From an uncultured Flavobacteriaceae bacterium (GTDB lineage: Bacteria; Bacteroidota; Bacteroidia; Flavobacteriales; Flavobacteriaceae), in NCBI GenBank assembly GCA_943842625.1, contig CALTCK010000002.1, positions 186,001 through 250,000 on the forward strand: DNA of 64,000 nt, written 5' to 3'. Below, one piece after another: positions 44,588 through 54,093 of this stretch; the stretch's first letter is position 1, and each line of letters opens with the position of its first letter. The notes under the pieces are model-generated. The model was given only the letters and a program-made list of their open reading frames with translations. It searched no databases and had not been told where the DNA came from. A program made the translations under genes and the position numbers.

Positions 44588-45931
44588 ATGTCAATCCATT
44601 CATTAAAAGCAATTACACCAATTGACGGCCGATATGCGTCTAAAACCAGCTCTTTAATTTCTTATTTTTCAGAAGAGGCGCTGATTAAATATCGTGTCCA
44701 AGTAGAGATTGAATATTTTATAGCATTGGTTGAATTAAAACTACCACAACTAAGTGGTTTTGACACCACTTTATTTTCTGAATTAAGAACTATTTATACT
44801 AATTTTTCAACGGATGATACTCAAAAGATTAAAGACATTGAGAAAGTAACCAATCACGATGTTAAAGCGGTTGAGTATTTTATTAAAGAAAAATTTGATG
44901 CCTTAAATTTAAAAGAATATAAAGAATTTATTCATTTTGGCTTAACATCACAAGATATAAACAATACAGCTGTTCCTCTATCCATTAAAGATGCTATGAA
45001 CGATGTATATATTCCTTATTTATTAGAATTAAAAAACAAATTAACTTCATTAGCTACTGACTGGGCAGACATTCCAATGTTAGCTAGAACACACGGACAA
45101 CCGGCCTCTCCTACTCGTTTAGGTAAAGAGATAGATGTGTTTGTGGTTAGAATCGAAGAACAATTTGATTTACTTAACGATATTAAAAGTGCGGCTAAAT
45201 TTGGTGGCGCTACCGGAAACTTTAATGCACATAAAATTGCCTATCCAACAGTAGATTGGAAAGATTTTGCTCAAAAATTTGTTCATGATAAATTAGGATT
45301 GCATCACTCCTTTCCTACTACACAGATAGAGCATTACGATCATATGGCTGCTTTATTTGATTGTTTAAAAAGAATTAATACCATTATCATCGACTTAGAT
45401 CGTGACGTTTGGACCTATGTTTCGATGGATTATTTTAAACAAAAAATTAAAAAGGGTGAAGTTGGATCCAGCGCCATGCCACATAAAGTAAATCCCATAG
45501 ATTTTGAAAACAGTGAAGGTAATTTAGGAATTGCCAATGCCTTGTTTGAGCATTTATCTGCTAAACTTCCTGTTAGTAGATTACAAAGAGATTTAACCGA
45601 CAGTACTGTACTTAGAAACGTTGGAGTACCTTTTGGGCATACCTTAATTGCTTTTCAATCTACCTTAAAAGGATTAAATAAGTTATTGTTAAATGAAGGA
45701 AAGTTTGCGGAAGATTTAGAAAATAATTGGGCGGTAGTTGCTGAAGCAATTCAAACCATTCTTAGACGTGAAGCCTATCCTAATGCCTATGAAGCCTTAA
45801 AAGGTTTAACAAGAACCAATTCGGTGATTAATGCGGAGTCTATTGCTGCTTTTATTGAAACTCTAGAAGTCTCGGAAAGTGTAAAACAAGAAATGCGAGT
45901 GATAACTCCTTCTAATTATACAGGAATTTAG
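44588..45931 (+). CDS. purB: adenylosuccinate lyase
   Basis: Catalyses two fumarate-releasing steps in purine synthesis (SAICAR to AICAR, adenylosuccinate to AMP). Fumarase/aspartase fold with FGLTSQDINNTAVPLS, ARTHGQPASPTRLGKE, and the signature loop GSSAMPHKVNPIDFENSEGN with the catalytic Ser. 447 residues, in the E. coli-like PurB group. Monocistronic, ended by a strong terminator. Confidence 0.97.
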   Translation: MSIHSLKAITPIDGRYASKTSSLISYFSEEALIKYRVQVEIEYFIALVELKLPQLSGFDTTLFSELRTIYTNFSTDDTQKIKDIEKVTNHDVKAVEYFIKEKFDALNLKEYKEFIHFGLTSQDINNTAVPLSIKDAMNDVYIPYLLELKNKLTSLATDWADIPMLARTHGQPASPTRLGKEIDVFVVRIEEQFDLLNDIKSAAKFGGATGNFNAHKIAYPTVDWKDFAQKFVHDKLGLHHSFPTTQIEHYDHMAALFDCLKRINTIIIDLDRDVWTYVSMDYFKQKIKKGEVGSSAMPHKVNPIDFENSEGNLGIANALFEHLSAKLPVSRLQRDLTDSTVLRNVGVPFGHTLIAFQSTLKGLNKLLLNEGKFAEDLENNWAVVAEAIQTILRREAYPNAYEALKGLTRTNSVINAESIAAFIETLEVSESVKQEMRVITPSNYTGI

Positions 45932-45956
45932 TATTAAATCTAATATTGAAATTATT

Positions 45957-45988
45957 AAAAAGACCGACTAAATTTAGTCGGTCTTTTT
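45957..45988. terminator. Bidirectional terminator between purB and the DUF4252 pair
   Basis: A perfect 14-pair palindrome (AAAAAGACCGACTA with TAGTCGGTCTTTTT) around AATT. It has A and T runs on both sides and serves the convergent genes from both directions. Confidence 0.92.
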
Positions 45989-46008
45989 AATAATTATAAT
46001 TCTTCTTT

Positions 46009-46551
46009 TTACATATCAAATATATTCCCTATCGATTCTAATTTCGAAACATCAAGGTCTTCTTTTTCGATAGCAGTCATCAATTTCATCATTTTTGCTG
46101 GCTCCATTTTCTCACCCAACAATCTAAACAATGCGAATCCTTTTTCGTCGTCACTAGCAAACACTATGATTTCATCTATTGCCTCTTCTTCTCCTATGTA
46201 TTTAAGCGTTGCTCCCTGCTTATTAGATCTATATTTCATTAGCATTTTATATTGCTCTTGATCGATGATATCTTCCAATTCTAGTCTCTTTACTTCATAA
46301 TCTGCAGCATTTTCTCCCCTAACAGGATAAGCAACTACATTAATTTTCTTAACAGTTTCTAAAATATCCTTTTCTTCTTGTGAAAGGTTATTGTTATCTG
46401 TCTGTAATAAACTTGCTGCGATATCAATATTTAAAAAAGAATCGTCGTCTTGTCTATCTACTAAGTATCTCTGTAATGATTTCTCATTACTACAGCTAAA
46501 TAAAGTAAGCGCTGCTAATCCTAATCCTAAAACATATTTTATAAGTATCAT
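46009..46551 (-). CDS. DUF4252 lipoprotein
   Basis: A 180-residue DUF4252 protein with a lipoprotein signal (GLGLAALTLFSCSNEK, lipid Cys in FSC). Family parts: NIDIAASLL, KKINVVAYPVRGENAADYEVKRLELEDII, IDEIIVFASDDEKGFALFRLLGEKM. Second gene of a pair of paralogues; four bases separate it from the other. In Bacteroidota such pairs are often near an ECF sigma factor, not seen here. Function unknown; located in the envelope. Confidence 0.85.
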   Translation of the reverse strand: MILIKYVLGLGLAALTLFSCSNEKSLQRYLVDRQDDDSFLNIDIAASLLQTDNNNLSQEEKDILETVKKINVVAYPVRGENAADYEVKRLELEDIIDQEQYKMLMKYRSNKQGATLKYIGEEEAIDEIIVFASDDEKGFALFRLLGEKMEPAKMMKLMTAIEKEDLDVSKLESIGNIFDM

Positions 46552-46554
46552 GTT

Positions 46555-47088
46555 TTAAATCTTTTGATCGATATTTTTTAATTCTTCACTTCCAGGCATG
46601 TTGAGATCACTTGTTAGTTTTGATATTTTTTTTAAATCGATTTTACCCGTGATACTCATAATGATTGTTCTGTCTTCTCCATCAATATTTCCTATTAAAT
46701 GCATGAGTAATTCACTTACAAAATTATCACTTTTCCCTTCTTTGGAATAAAATTTAATATTTTTACCATCATCCTTTACTCTCATCAATTCAGATAATTT
46801 AGGGGATTCAGATAGGTAGGTAGCGACAGCAGCATCCATTCTTTCAGCTACTTCCTTGTTTTCAGTGGAATAAATTTTTATATTATCCAAATTATTAACC
46901 AACTCTAAGTACTCTCTAGCCTCTGGATCGTTGGATTCTAGGTCAAGTTGACTTAATAATTTAAACATATTTTTGGTAACGACTACCGAACTTACTTCTC
47001 GCTCGTTCTCAAATACATCAAATGTATTCTGTGCAGATACAAAAACTGGAGTTATTGCGATTACTATTAAAATTACTAACTTTTTCAT
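46555..47088 (-). CDS. DUF4252 exported protein
   Basis: About 177 residues with a signal peptide (KKLVILIVIAITPVFVSAQ) but no lipoprotein Cys, so periplasmic. The DUF4252 domain is visible in VVTKNMFKLLSQLDLES, NLDNIKIYSTENKEVAERMDA and SELLMHLIGNIDGEDRTIIMSITGKIDLKKIS. I use the Met that opens the signal peptide; another Met lies six codons upstream. Paralogue and operon partner of the lipoprotein that follows. Confidence 0.85.
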   Translation of the reverse strand: MKKLVILIVIAITPVFVSAQNTFDVFENEREVSSVVVTKNMFKLLSQLDLESNDPEAREYLELVNNLDNIKIYSTENKEVAERMDAAVATYLSESPKLSELMRVKDDGKNIKFYSKEGKSDNFVSELLMHLIGNIDGEDRTIIMSITGKIDLKKISKLTSDLNMPGSEELKNIDQKI

Positions 47089-47277
47089 TGGATTTAATTT
47101 ATTCATTTTTTGTTATTTTTTATTTGAAAATTCTATTTTTTGTTTCAATTTGAGTGGTATTATTTGCTGTTATATTAAGATAACGAGCCTTCTCTAATTT
47201 TGTTACAAATTATTTTCAATTAACAATAATGTGAGTATTTTAGTAGTTTAATTGAATTCCGAATATACTCACTTCTT

Positions 47278-48678
47278 ATGAAAAAAAGAATCTTGTTAAT
47301 TCTTATTACGTTTTCGACTTTAGCGGTCTCATGTTTTGATGATCTGGACGATAATATACAAAACTCTTCAAACTCCAGTATTGGAGATTTTATTTATCGT
47401 GGATTAAATTATTTCTATCTATACAAGTCAGTTAGTCCAGAACTCGCTGATGATTATTTTATGAATCAAAATGAATTAAATTCTTTTTTAGATTCTTTTG
47501 AAAACCCCAAAGAAACATTTGACTTTTTAATAGCTCCTCAAGATCGATTTAGTGTACTTGTAAATGACTATAATGAATTAGAAAACGCACTCAATGGAAT
47601 TACTTTAAGTAATGGTATGGAGTTTGGACTGGTTTATTATCCGAATGGAAGTACGAACTTATTTGGCTATGTACGTTATGTATTACCAAATACAGATGCG
47701 GCAACAAAAGGGATACAAAGGGGAATACTATTTAACACTATAAACGGGCAGCAATTAACCGACACGAATTACTTGTCATTAATTTCGTTAAATAGTTACG
47801 AAATTGGTCTAGCTACTTTTGACGGAGAAACCATAATACCAACTGAAGAACGTATAGAACTAATCAAACAAGAATACACTGAAAACCCTATATACATAGC
47901 AGAAACACTAGCAATTGAAGGTCAAAAAATTGGTTATCTTATGTACAACGCATTTACAAGAGGTTTTGACACTTCCTTAAATTCAGTATTTGCTCAATTT
48001 AAAGCGGATGGTATTAATGATTTAATTTTGGATTTAAGATACAATGGAGGAGGTTCTGTTGAAACCGCTGTAGATTTATCCAGTATGATTACCGGACAAT
48101 TTAACAATCAATTGTTTGCAAATGAATTTTGGAATGATGACCGTCAAAATGTGTATGCCAATCCAATTTTGTTTAACGATAAAATCTTTACAGGTGAATT
48201 AATAAATAGTCTAAATTTAAATAAAGTTTACATTCTAACAACGAACAGTTCTGCTTCTGCAAGCGAATTGGTAATTAATTGTTTAAAACCTTACATTGAG
48301 GTGAAACAAATTGGTGATCGTACCAGAGGTAAATATCAAGCATCTTTCTTATTATATGATGCTCCGGCTCCAAACTTCAGTAAGAGTCAAGCCAATCCAG
48401 GGCATACATTTGCAATGCTACCTTTGGTATTTAAAACCTCTAACGCGGTTGGGAATACCGATTATGACGATGGTCTCTTTCCCGACCTTAACTTGAATGA
48501 AGATTATACAAACTTGGGAACTCTTGGCAATATTAATGAACCGATGTTAGCCGCTGCTATAAATGATCTGTTTTCATTTACGCAACCACTACAAAGGAAT
48601 AATATTGAATTTAAGGAATTATCAAACAGTAAAAAGCTGTCTCCTATCTATCAAAAAATGATTAAAGAAAACCCATAA
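47278..48678 (+). CDS. S41 family peptidase lipoprotein
   Basis: A 466-residue lipoprotein (signal ending STLAVSCFDDLDD; the acidic residues after Cys suggest surface export). Order: N-terminal helical region, PDZ-like domain (YVLPNTDAATKGIQRGILF), then the S41/CPP protease domain with DLRYNGGGSVETAVDL, the nucleophile Ser in TTNSSASASELV, and DRTRGKYQASF carrying the general-base Lys candidate. The type is close to C-terminal processing peptidases but the target is unknown. The stop is eight bases before the next gene, giving a two-gene operon. Confidence 0.9.
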   Translation: MKKRILLILITFSTLAVSCFDDLDDNIQNSSNSSIGDFIYRGLNYFYLYKSVSPELADDYFMNQNELNSFLDSFENPKETFDFLIAPQDRFSVLVNDYNELENALNGITLSNGMEFGLVYYPNGSTNLFGYVRYVLPNTDAATKGIQRGILFNTINGQQLTDTNYLSLISLNSYEIGLATFDGETIIPTEERIELIKQEYTENPIYIAETLAIEGQKIGYLMYNAFTRGFDTSLNSVFAQFKADGINDLILDLRYNGGGSVETAVDLSSMITGQFNNQLFANEFWNDDRQNVYANPILFNDKIFTGELINSLNLNKVYILTTNSSASASELVINCLKPYIEVKQIGDRTRGKYQASFLLYDAPAPNFSKSQANPGHTFAMLPLVFKTSNAVGNTDYDDGLFPDLNLNEDYTNLGTLGNINEPMLAAAINDLFSFTQPLQRNNIEFKELSNSKKLSPIYQKMIKENP

Positions 48679-48686
48679 TTTAATTC

Positions 48687-49775
48687 ATGACAAGACCATT
48701 TATATTATTTTTTGTTCTTATTAACTTTATTGGTTGTAATAAAAAAATTGAAGAATCTAAAAAAATTGAATTGATGTTTTTAGATGATTATATTTTTCCA
48801 GCTAGTCAATTTTTTGACAGCACAAAAGTCGGCGGGCTTTCAGGAATAGACTACCATGATGAAAATTATTATCTTGTTGCCGACGATTCAAAATTACCCA
48901 GATATTATAAAGCTACCATAGAAATCGATAAGAAATTAATCGTTCAAATTGATTTTGTTGATATGGTTTTATTCAGAGATCATCCTTATTATGAAAATCA
49001 AACTTTAGATCTTGAATCTATTGTATTTGACACTAATAACCAAATAACTATGGTAAGCGAAGGGTCTATAAATAAAAATAAAAACCCCTTATTATTTTCG
49101 GCTAATTATAAAGGTGAATTTTTATTTGATTTTGAACTACCTACCAATTTTCTAATTAGCCATGAACCAAAGCCTATTCATAATAAAACACTTGAAGGGT
49201 TAAGTCATAGTTTTAATAAAGATGGTTTTTGGACAGCCTTTGAACTACCCCTTATTCAGGACGGAGATGAGCCATCGTATCAAAAGGCAAATTCGCCTAT
49301 TCGAATTACTTATTTTGATAAAAAAACTAGAAAAGCAACCAAAGAATTTGCATATCAACTAGATCCCATAACAAAGCCCTATGTTGGAGATTATAATTTA
49401 AACGGGCTCACTGATATTTTGGAGTTTAAACCAAATCATTTCATTGTAATAGAGAGAACCTATCAGAGTGAAAAAGGAACACAGGGTAATACCATCAATT
49501 TATTTCATGCATGGATAGAAAAATCTTCCACCAATACTTTAGCCATAAATTCCCTAAAACAAACTGACTTTATCCCATTAAAAAAAGAATTGGTTTTTAG
49601 TTTCGATACTATTAAAAATAAATTAACAGAGGGAATAATTGATAATATCGAAGGAATTACACTTGGACCTATCTTAGAAAACGGAAATCAGTCTATAATC
49701 CTGATTTCCGATGATAATTTTCAATTGTTTGGAAAACAACTCAACCAATTTTTATTATTAGAAATAAAAGAATAA
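48687..49775 (+). CDS. esterase-like activity of phytase family lipoprotein
   Basis: A 362-residue lipoprotein (ILFFVLINFIGCNKK, lipid Cys in IGC) with a beta-propeller-like domain of the phytase-esterase-like family (PF13449). Family points: GGLSGIDYHDENYYLVADDS, LDLESIVFD, LEGLSHSF, and IEGITLGPILENGNQSIILISDDNF near the end. Acidic clusters suggest calcium binding. Actual activity in this family is mostly untested. Co-transcribed with the S41 peptidase and convergent with the BtuG-like gene. Confidence 0.85.
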   Translation: MTRPFILFFVLINFIGCNKKIEESKKIELMFLDDYIFPASQFFDSTKVGGLSGIDYHDENYYLVADDSKLPRYYKATIEIDKKLIVQIDFVDMVLFRDHPYYENQTLDLESIVFDTNNQITMVSEGSINKNKNPLLFSANYKGEFLFDFELPTNFLISHEPKPIHNKTLEGLSHSFNKDGFWTAFELPLIQDGDEPSYQKANSPIRITYFDKKTRKATKEFAYQLDPITKPYVGDYNLNGLTDILEFKPNHFIVIERTYQSEKGTQGNTINLFHAWIEKSSTNTLAINSLKQTDFIPLKKELVFSFDTIKNKLTEGIIDNIEGITLGPILENGNQSIILISDDNFQLFGKQLNQFLLLEIKE

Positions 49776-49786
49776 AGTTATTTTAA

Positions 49787-50842
49787 TTAATCATTAAAAT
49801 AAACGCCTCCTGGAATAATTCCAGTTTGAATACTTTGTATTTCTGAATTGGTTGATAAATCAACTATTTTTAGAGTTCCATTGCTTGCAAAATCTCCAGC
49901 ATCAGTGGCATAAAGTTTACCATCTTTTGTGGTCATGGCATAAAAAGTTCCCGAAATGATACTCTCTTGAGGTAAGGAAATATCAGCTTCGTCTTTACTA
50001 TAAACTACTCCATTTAAATTATAAATTAAATGGGATCCATCTGCTGATAAATGTTTGGGGTGATCGCTTGTTAAAAAATCAAACACCTGAATTACAGAAT
50101 TATCTGACACATCAATTTTTAAAAGTTTTCCGTTAGTTTCGTTACCGGTATAATCAGGATTACCGCCACAAAGTACCCAAAGATTGTTATCAAGAACTAC
50201 CATTGAATTGGGTACATCACCAACTTCAATAGTAGAAGCTAAGGTATTATTACTGGTATCTATAACGGACAAGATGTTATTTTGACCATATCCTCCCTGA
50301 TGAGCTACATATAGAACATTATTTATAAGAATTAGTTTTTCTGGACCAAATGCTACTGGGATTGTTGAAGTAATCGTTTGCGACAATAAATCTATTACCG
50401 CTATGTAATCATCAGTATTATCAAAAGGATCTCCCCAATTAGTTACATAACCGTTGGTTCCTGATGAGATAAAATATCTAGGATTCATTAACCCATCAGT
50501 AATAGAAACTATCGATTCAAAACTGTATCTATTTACAACTTCTATTTTGTTGGAATTATTGACAACTAAGTAAGCAACTTCATCATTAAATCCTATAGAT
50601 TGAACGATGCTCCCAAGGTCTGCAGAATTGACTTGATTAAAAACTTGTTGCTCTATGGTAGTGTAGTCATTAGAAACATAAGTAATAGTTCCGGTGCCGT
50701 TTTGAAAAGGCCCTTCATTGGTAATAAGTATTCCGTTTACATAATCTCCTAATGGGGCTGGTACTGTTTCATCATCTGATGAACATGAAGTAATAAATAA
50801 GAATACAATCAATAAATAAATTAAGTTTTTTAGTGTTTTCAT
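49787..50842 (-). CDS. btuG: BtuG-like beta-propeller surface lipoprotein (DUF5074/YncE type)
   Basis: A 351-residue lipoprotein (signal ending LFITSCSSDDE; SSDDE after Cys fits the Bacteroidota surface-export signal). The body is a seven-bladed YncE-like propeller: repeats such as ILITNEGPFQNGTGTITYV, AYLVVNNSNKIEVVN, DDYIAVIDLLSQTITSTIPV, NNILSVIDTSNNTLASTIEVG and GTLKIVDLSTNSEIQSI. It is five bases behind the BtuB-like gene, under the same cobalamin riboswitch. In Bacteroides, BtuG proteins of this architecture bind B12 with extreme affinity and cap BtuB; the assignment rests on fold plus context. Confidence 0.75.
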   Translation of the reverse strand: MKTLKNLIYLLIVFLFITSCSSDDETVPAPLGDYVNGILITNEGPFQNGTGTITYVSNDYTTIEQQVFNQVNSADLGSIVQSIGFNDEVAYLVVNNSNKIEVVNRYSFESIVSITDGLMNPRYFISSGTNGYVTNWGDPFDNTDDYIAVIDLLSQTITSTIPVAFGPEKLILINNVLYVAHQGGYGQNNILSVIDTSNNTLASTIEVGDVPNSMVVLDNNLWVLCGGNPDYTGNETNGKLLKIDVSDNSVIQVFDFLTSDHPKHLSADGSHLIYNLNGVVYSKDEADISLPQESIISGTFYAMTTKDGKLYATDAGDFASNGTLKIVDLSTNSEIQSIQTGIIPGGVYFND

Positions 50843-50847
50843 TTTGT

Positions 50848-52674
50848 TTAAAATTTAAAGGTTATAGTGGTTAGTATATTTCTATTTGGCATAGGTCGAT
50901 AGGCAACATTTTCATAATACTTATTTAAAATATTATTGATTTTAAATCCTATTTTTATAGGCATTGTTTTGTATAAAAAAAAGTAATCTAAGCCTATATT
51001 AGATACTAAATAAGAGTCTAAATAAGTGCTGTTATCTGTAGTTGTAAATACTTTTCCATTGAACAATTGCTGGTAATAAGCATTGAATCGTTGAATTCTG
51101 TAATCGATAGTTCCTGTTACTTTATGATAAGGAACATAAATTAATTGTTTGCCTGTTTCAATGTTTTTTGCAGAGGTATAGGCATAATCAATCCCTATAT
51201 TAAACATATTTTCTTGGATTGATTTAGAAAAATTTACTCCCATTTCTAATCCAATATTTTCAGTTTCAGAAACATTTATCGGAGAAAATATTCCGTTCAT
51301 ATCAGGCTGCCAACTTATGAGGTTTTTTGAGTTTATATAAAACAAATTCACATTTAGAAAAAAATTCTTGAAATAAAACTCATTACTTATTGCACCTTGG
51401 TAAGATATCTCTGGTTTCAAATCAACATTGCCTCCAGAATTCCAATATAAATCGTTAAACGTTGGAACTCGATAATTCTTAGAAGCGTTTGCTTTTAGAG
51501 AATACCATTGGTTAATTTTGTATTTAGTATCGACAGAAACTATCAAAGGATTCTCGAAATCATTAAAAAATTCTTGACGAATATTGATATTGTAACTTAG
51601 TTGATCTGATACAAGTTGTTTCCATATAAATATTGCGGCTAAGGTGTTACGACTCTCATCACCTATGTTCGAACCTTCTGCTTTTATATGAGTTAAGTTT
51701 AAAATAGAACTCACCATTATTTTTTCGTTGATATTGTATTCTAATTGGTAGTCGCCAATTATAGTGTTGGATTTACCTTCAAAATACAAAACGTTTTCTC
51801 GATTTGGATAATATTGATATTTTTCAAAAATATGTGCACCTTTTATAGTATTATTCCATTTTTTTGATGTTGAATTCCAAGTCAATAAGTTTCGAAAAGT
51901 CTCATCTTTGTAACTGTCTTTATTGAGGGTGGTAATAGTACCTGAAAGATTTCTGGATCCACTAAAATAATTAGAATTCCAAATAAGTGAGCTATTATTT
52001 AACCGAAGACCTCCATTCATAGAAATATTTAGTTTATTAAATTCTCCATTGTTATTTTTTCGATTTAAACCAACATATTCATAATCGTTGTCCGAAGAAA
52101 TAAAATCAAAAGCCATATCTAAATATTTTTTTTCAGTAGCTATTTTTCTTTTAAAAATAGCGCCAACGGAAGCATAACTCCCATAATAGATAGTAAGTTC
52201 ATTACTAGAATTCTCTGTAAATTCAATAGTATTATTTAAATGAATACTTCCACCTACAGCGCCACTACCATATTGAGAACTCCCTCCTCCACTTCTAATA
52301 ATAACATTAGTCAAGGAAGCTGTAGCAATAGTATTAAAATCGGTTTGCCCAGTAAGATTTGAATTGATAGGAATACCATTCCATATGACTGCAGTTTGCG
52401 AAGCATTGGTACCTCTAAATGACGGAGAGGCTACCATACCGTAACCATTTTCTTTAATATAAATATTAGAATTGAAGTTTAATAAATCACTAAGGGATAC
52501 CGGATTTCTAGAAACTAAAGTATCCGATATTTTAGTTAGCGTATACCCTTCTGAAAACTCTTCTAATTTAGAGTCTACAAGTACTATTTCATTTAAATAT
52601 TGGATAGAGTCTAGCTGAGCACATAACGATGCCGAACACATAAATGACGCTATAGATAGGTATAATCCTTTCAT
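50848..52674 (-). CDS. btuB: TonB-dependent cobalamin receptor BtuB
   Basis: A 608-residue outer-membrane receptor. Signal peptide about 1-19, TonB box region near YLNEIVLVDSKLEE, plug with NIYIKENGYGMVASPSFRGTNASQTAVIWNGIPINS and IIRSGGGSSQYGSGAVGGSIHL, then a 22-strand-type barrel ending RNILTTITFKF with a terminal Phe. The size fits BtuB (about 600). The upstream cobalamin riboswitch is the main evidence for the substrate. Brings B12 across the outer membrane using TonB energy. Confidence 0.9.
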   Translation of the reverse strand: MKGLYLSIASFMCSASLCAQLDSIQYLNEIVLVDSKLEEFSEGYTLTKISDTLVSRNPVSLSDLLNFNSNIYIKENGYGMVASPSFRGTNASQTAVIWNGIPINSNLTGQTDFNTIATASLTNVIIRSGGGSSQYGSGAVGGSIHLNNTIEFTENSSNELTIYYGSYASVGAIFKRKIATEKKYLDMAFDFISSDNDYEYVGLNRKNNNGEFNKLNISMNGGLRLNNSSLIWNSNYFSGSRNLSGTITTLNKDSYKDETFRNLLTWNSTSKKWNNTIKGAHIFEKYQYYPNRENVLYFEGKSNTIIGDYQLEYNINEKIMVSSILNLTHIKAEGSNIGDESRNTLAAIFIWKQLVSDQLSYNINIRQEFFNDFENPLIVSVDTKYKINQWYSLKANASKNYRVPTFNDLYWNSGGNVDLKPEISYQGAISNEFYFKNFFLNVNLFYINSKNLISWQPDMNGIFSPINVSETENIGLEMGVNFSKSIQENMFNIGIDYAYTSAKNIETGKQLIYVPYHKVTGTIDYRIQRFNAYYQQLFNGKVFTTTDNSTYLDSYLVSNIGLDYFFLYKTMPIKIGFKINNILNKYYENVAYRPMPNRNILTTITFKF

Positions 52675-52717
52675 ATCCTCTTACTTTTATCCCGAAAGTC
52701 CGATAAATTAACTGAAA

Positions 52718-52895
52718 AAAGGCAGGTCTCCTGGCTTGTCTTATGTATAACCTTCCCGCGTTAACAGTGGTTTTAAGAGATACATTTTTGAATAGATAAT
52801 TCAAAAAAGACTTACAGTTGCGGGAACAGCTTCGGTTTTTAACCGAATTCCCTTTTAAGAGGTCGTTTTGCAATTGAAAATTTCCTCACCAATTT
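52718..52895 (-). promoter_or_regulatory. cobalamin (AdoCbl) riboswitch
   Basis: On the minus strand the leader carries the B12 box: GGGAATTCGGTTAAAAACCG, then AAGCTGTTCCCGCAACTGTAAG, and the closing end GACAAGCCAGGAGACCTGCC. A peripheral stem (GAATTATC..ATTCAAAAATG region) and ACGCGGGAAGG lie between. It ends about 45 bases before the btuB start and should lower btuB-btuG expression when cobalamin is plentiful. Confidence 0.95.
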
Positions 52896-52956
52896 CGATG
52901 CTAAAATAAGATTTTAAAAATTGCTACAATCAAAACAAATACTATTATTTTTGAGA

Positions 52957-54093
52957 ATGCAAAAAATACTTTTTATAATATCGCTCTTTTTATTTTTTAT
53001 TTCTTGTGAAGAACAAAAAGATGATAAAATTTTAACAAATCATTCCAAGTATAAAACCCCTATAAAATATGCACAAGGGTTTGATATTACATATCATGAT
53101 GGATATAAAGTTGTTACTGTAAAAAATATTTGGCCCGGAAGTGAAAAAGAGTTTAGATATGCATTAGTAGAAAAAGGTCATCTACTTGAAATGCCAGCAT
53201 CATTTGATGAAATCATCAGCATACCTATCAATGAAATTGTAGTAACATCAACTACCCATATTCCTTCACTTGAAATGTTAGCGGTTGACACCACTCTTGT
53301 TGGATTTCCTAGTTTAGATTACATCTCATCACAAAAAACAAGAAAGAGAATTGACCAGGGGCTTATCAAAGAATTAGGCAAAAATGAAGATTTAAATACC
53401 GAATCATTACTAGATTTAAATCCAGATATCATTGTAGGTTTTGCTATCGATAATCATGATAAAACTTTAAAAACAATAAAAAAAACTGGGATTCCACTAG
53501 TTTATAATGGAGATTGGACAGAGAGCTCTCCTTTAGCAAAAGCAGAATGGATTAAATTTTTTGCAGCATTTTACGGTAAGGATACTTTAGCCAACCGATT
53601 ATTTTCAAATATTGAAAATGAATATTTAAATGCTAAAAAAATAGCATTAAATGCAAAATCGAAACCGACAGTATTGAGTGGTGCCATGTATAAAGATATC
53701 TGGTATTTACCACAAGGAAAAAGTTGGGCTGCTCAATTTATAGCAGATGCAAATGGAGATTACCTTTGGAAGGAAACTAAGGGTACTGGAAGTCACTCTC
53801 TGAGCTTGGAATCTGTTTTAGAAAAGGCTGAACATGCTGAGATATGGATAGGCCCCAGTTATTATACAAATTTAGTTCAATTAAAGAAAGCTCATGCTGT
53901 ATATCAATATTTCGATTCTTTTAAAAATAAAAAAGTGTATAGTTTTACCAATAAGGTTGGAGAAACAGGTGGTTTAATTTATTTTGAATTAGCACCAAAC
54001 CGTCCAGACATTGTCTTAAAAGATATTATAAAAATTTTACATCCTGAATTATTACCCAATCACAAATTCTATTTTTTTGATCAACTAAAATAA
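52957..54093 (+). CDS. btuF: cobalamin ABC transporter substrate-binding lipoprotein BtuF
   Basis: About 378 residues: lipoprotein signal (ILFIISLFLFFISCEEQ, lipid Cys in ISC) and a type III periplasmic-binding domain with two lobes joined by a helix (VVTVKNIWPGSEKEFRYA; NEIVVTSTTHIPSLEMLA; NPDIIVGFAIDNHDK; AEIWIGPSYYTNL). I chose the ATG that opens the signal peptide, 12 codons into the longest frame. Divergent from btuB; no second riboswitch is visible on this side. Its stop directly abuts the btuC start. Confidence 0.87.
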   Translation: MQKILFIISLFLFFISCEEQKDDKILTNHSKYKTPIKYAQGFDITYHDGYKVVTVKNIWPGSEKEFRYALVEKGHLLEMPASFDEIISIPINEIVVTSTTHIPSLEMLAVDTTLVGFPSLDYISSQKTRKRIDQGLIKELGKNEDLNTESLLDLNPDIIVGFAIDNHDKTLKTIKKTGIPLVYNGDWTESSPLAKAEWIKFFAAFYGKDTLANRLFSNIENEYLNAKKIALNAKSKPTVLSGAMYKDIWYLPQGKSWAAQFIADANGDYLWKETKGTGSHSLSLESVLEKAEHAEIWIGPSYYTNLVQLKKAHAVYQYFDSFKNKKVYSFTNKVGETGGLIYFELAPNRPDIVLKDIIKILHPELLPNHKFYFFDQLK

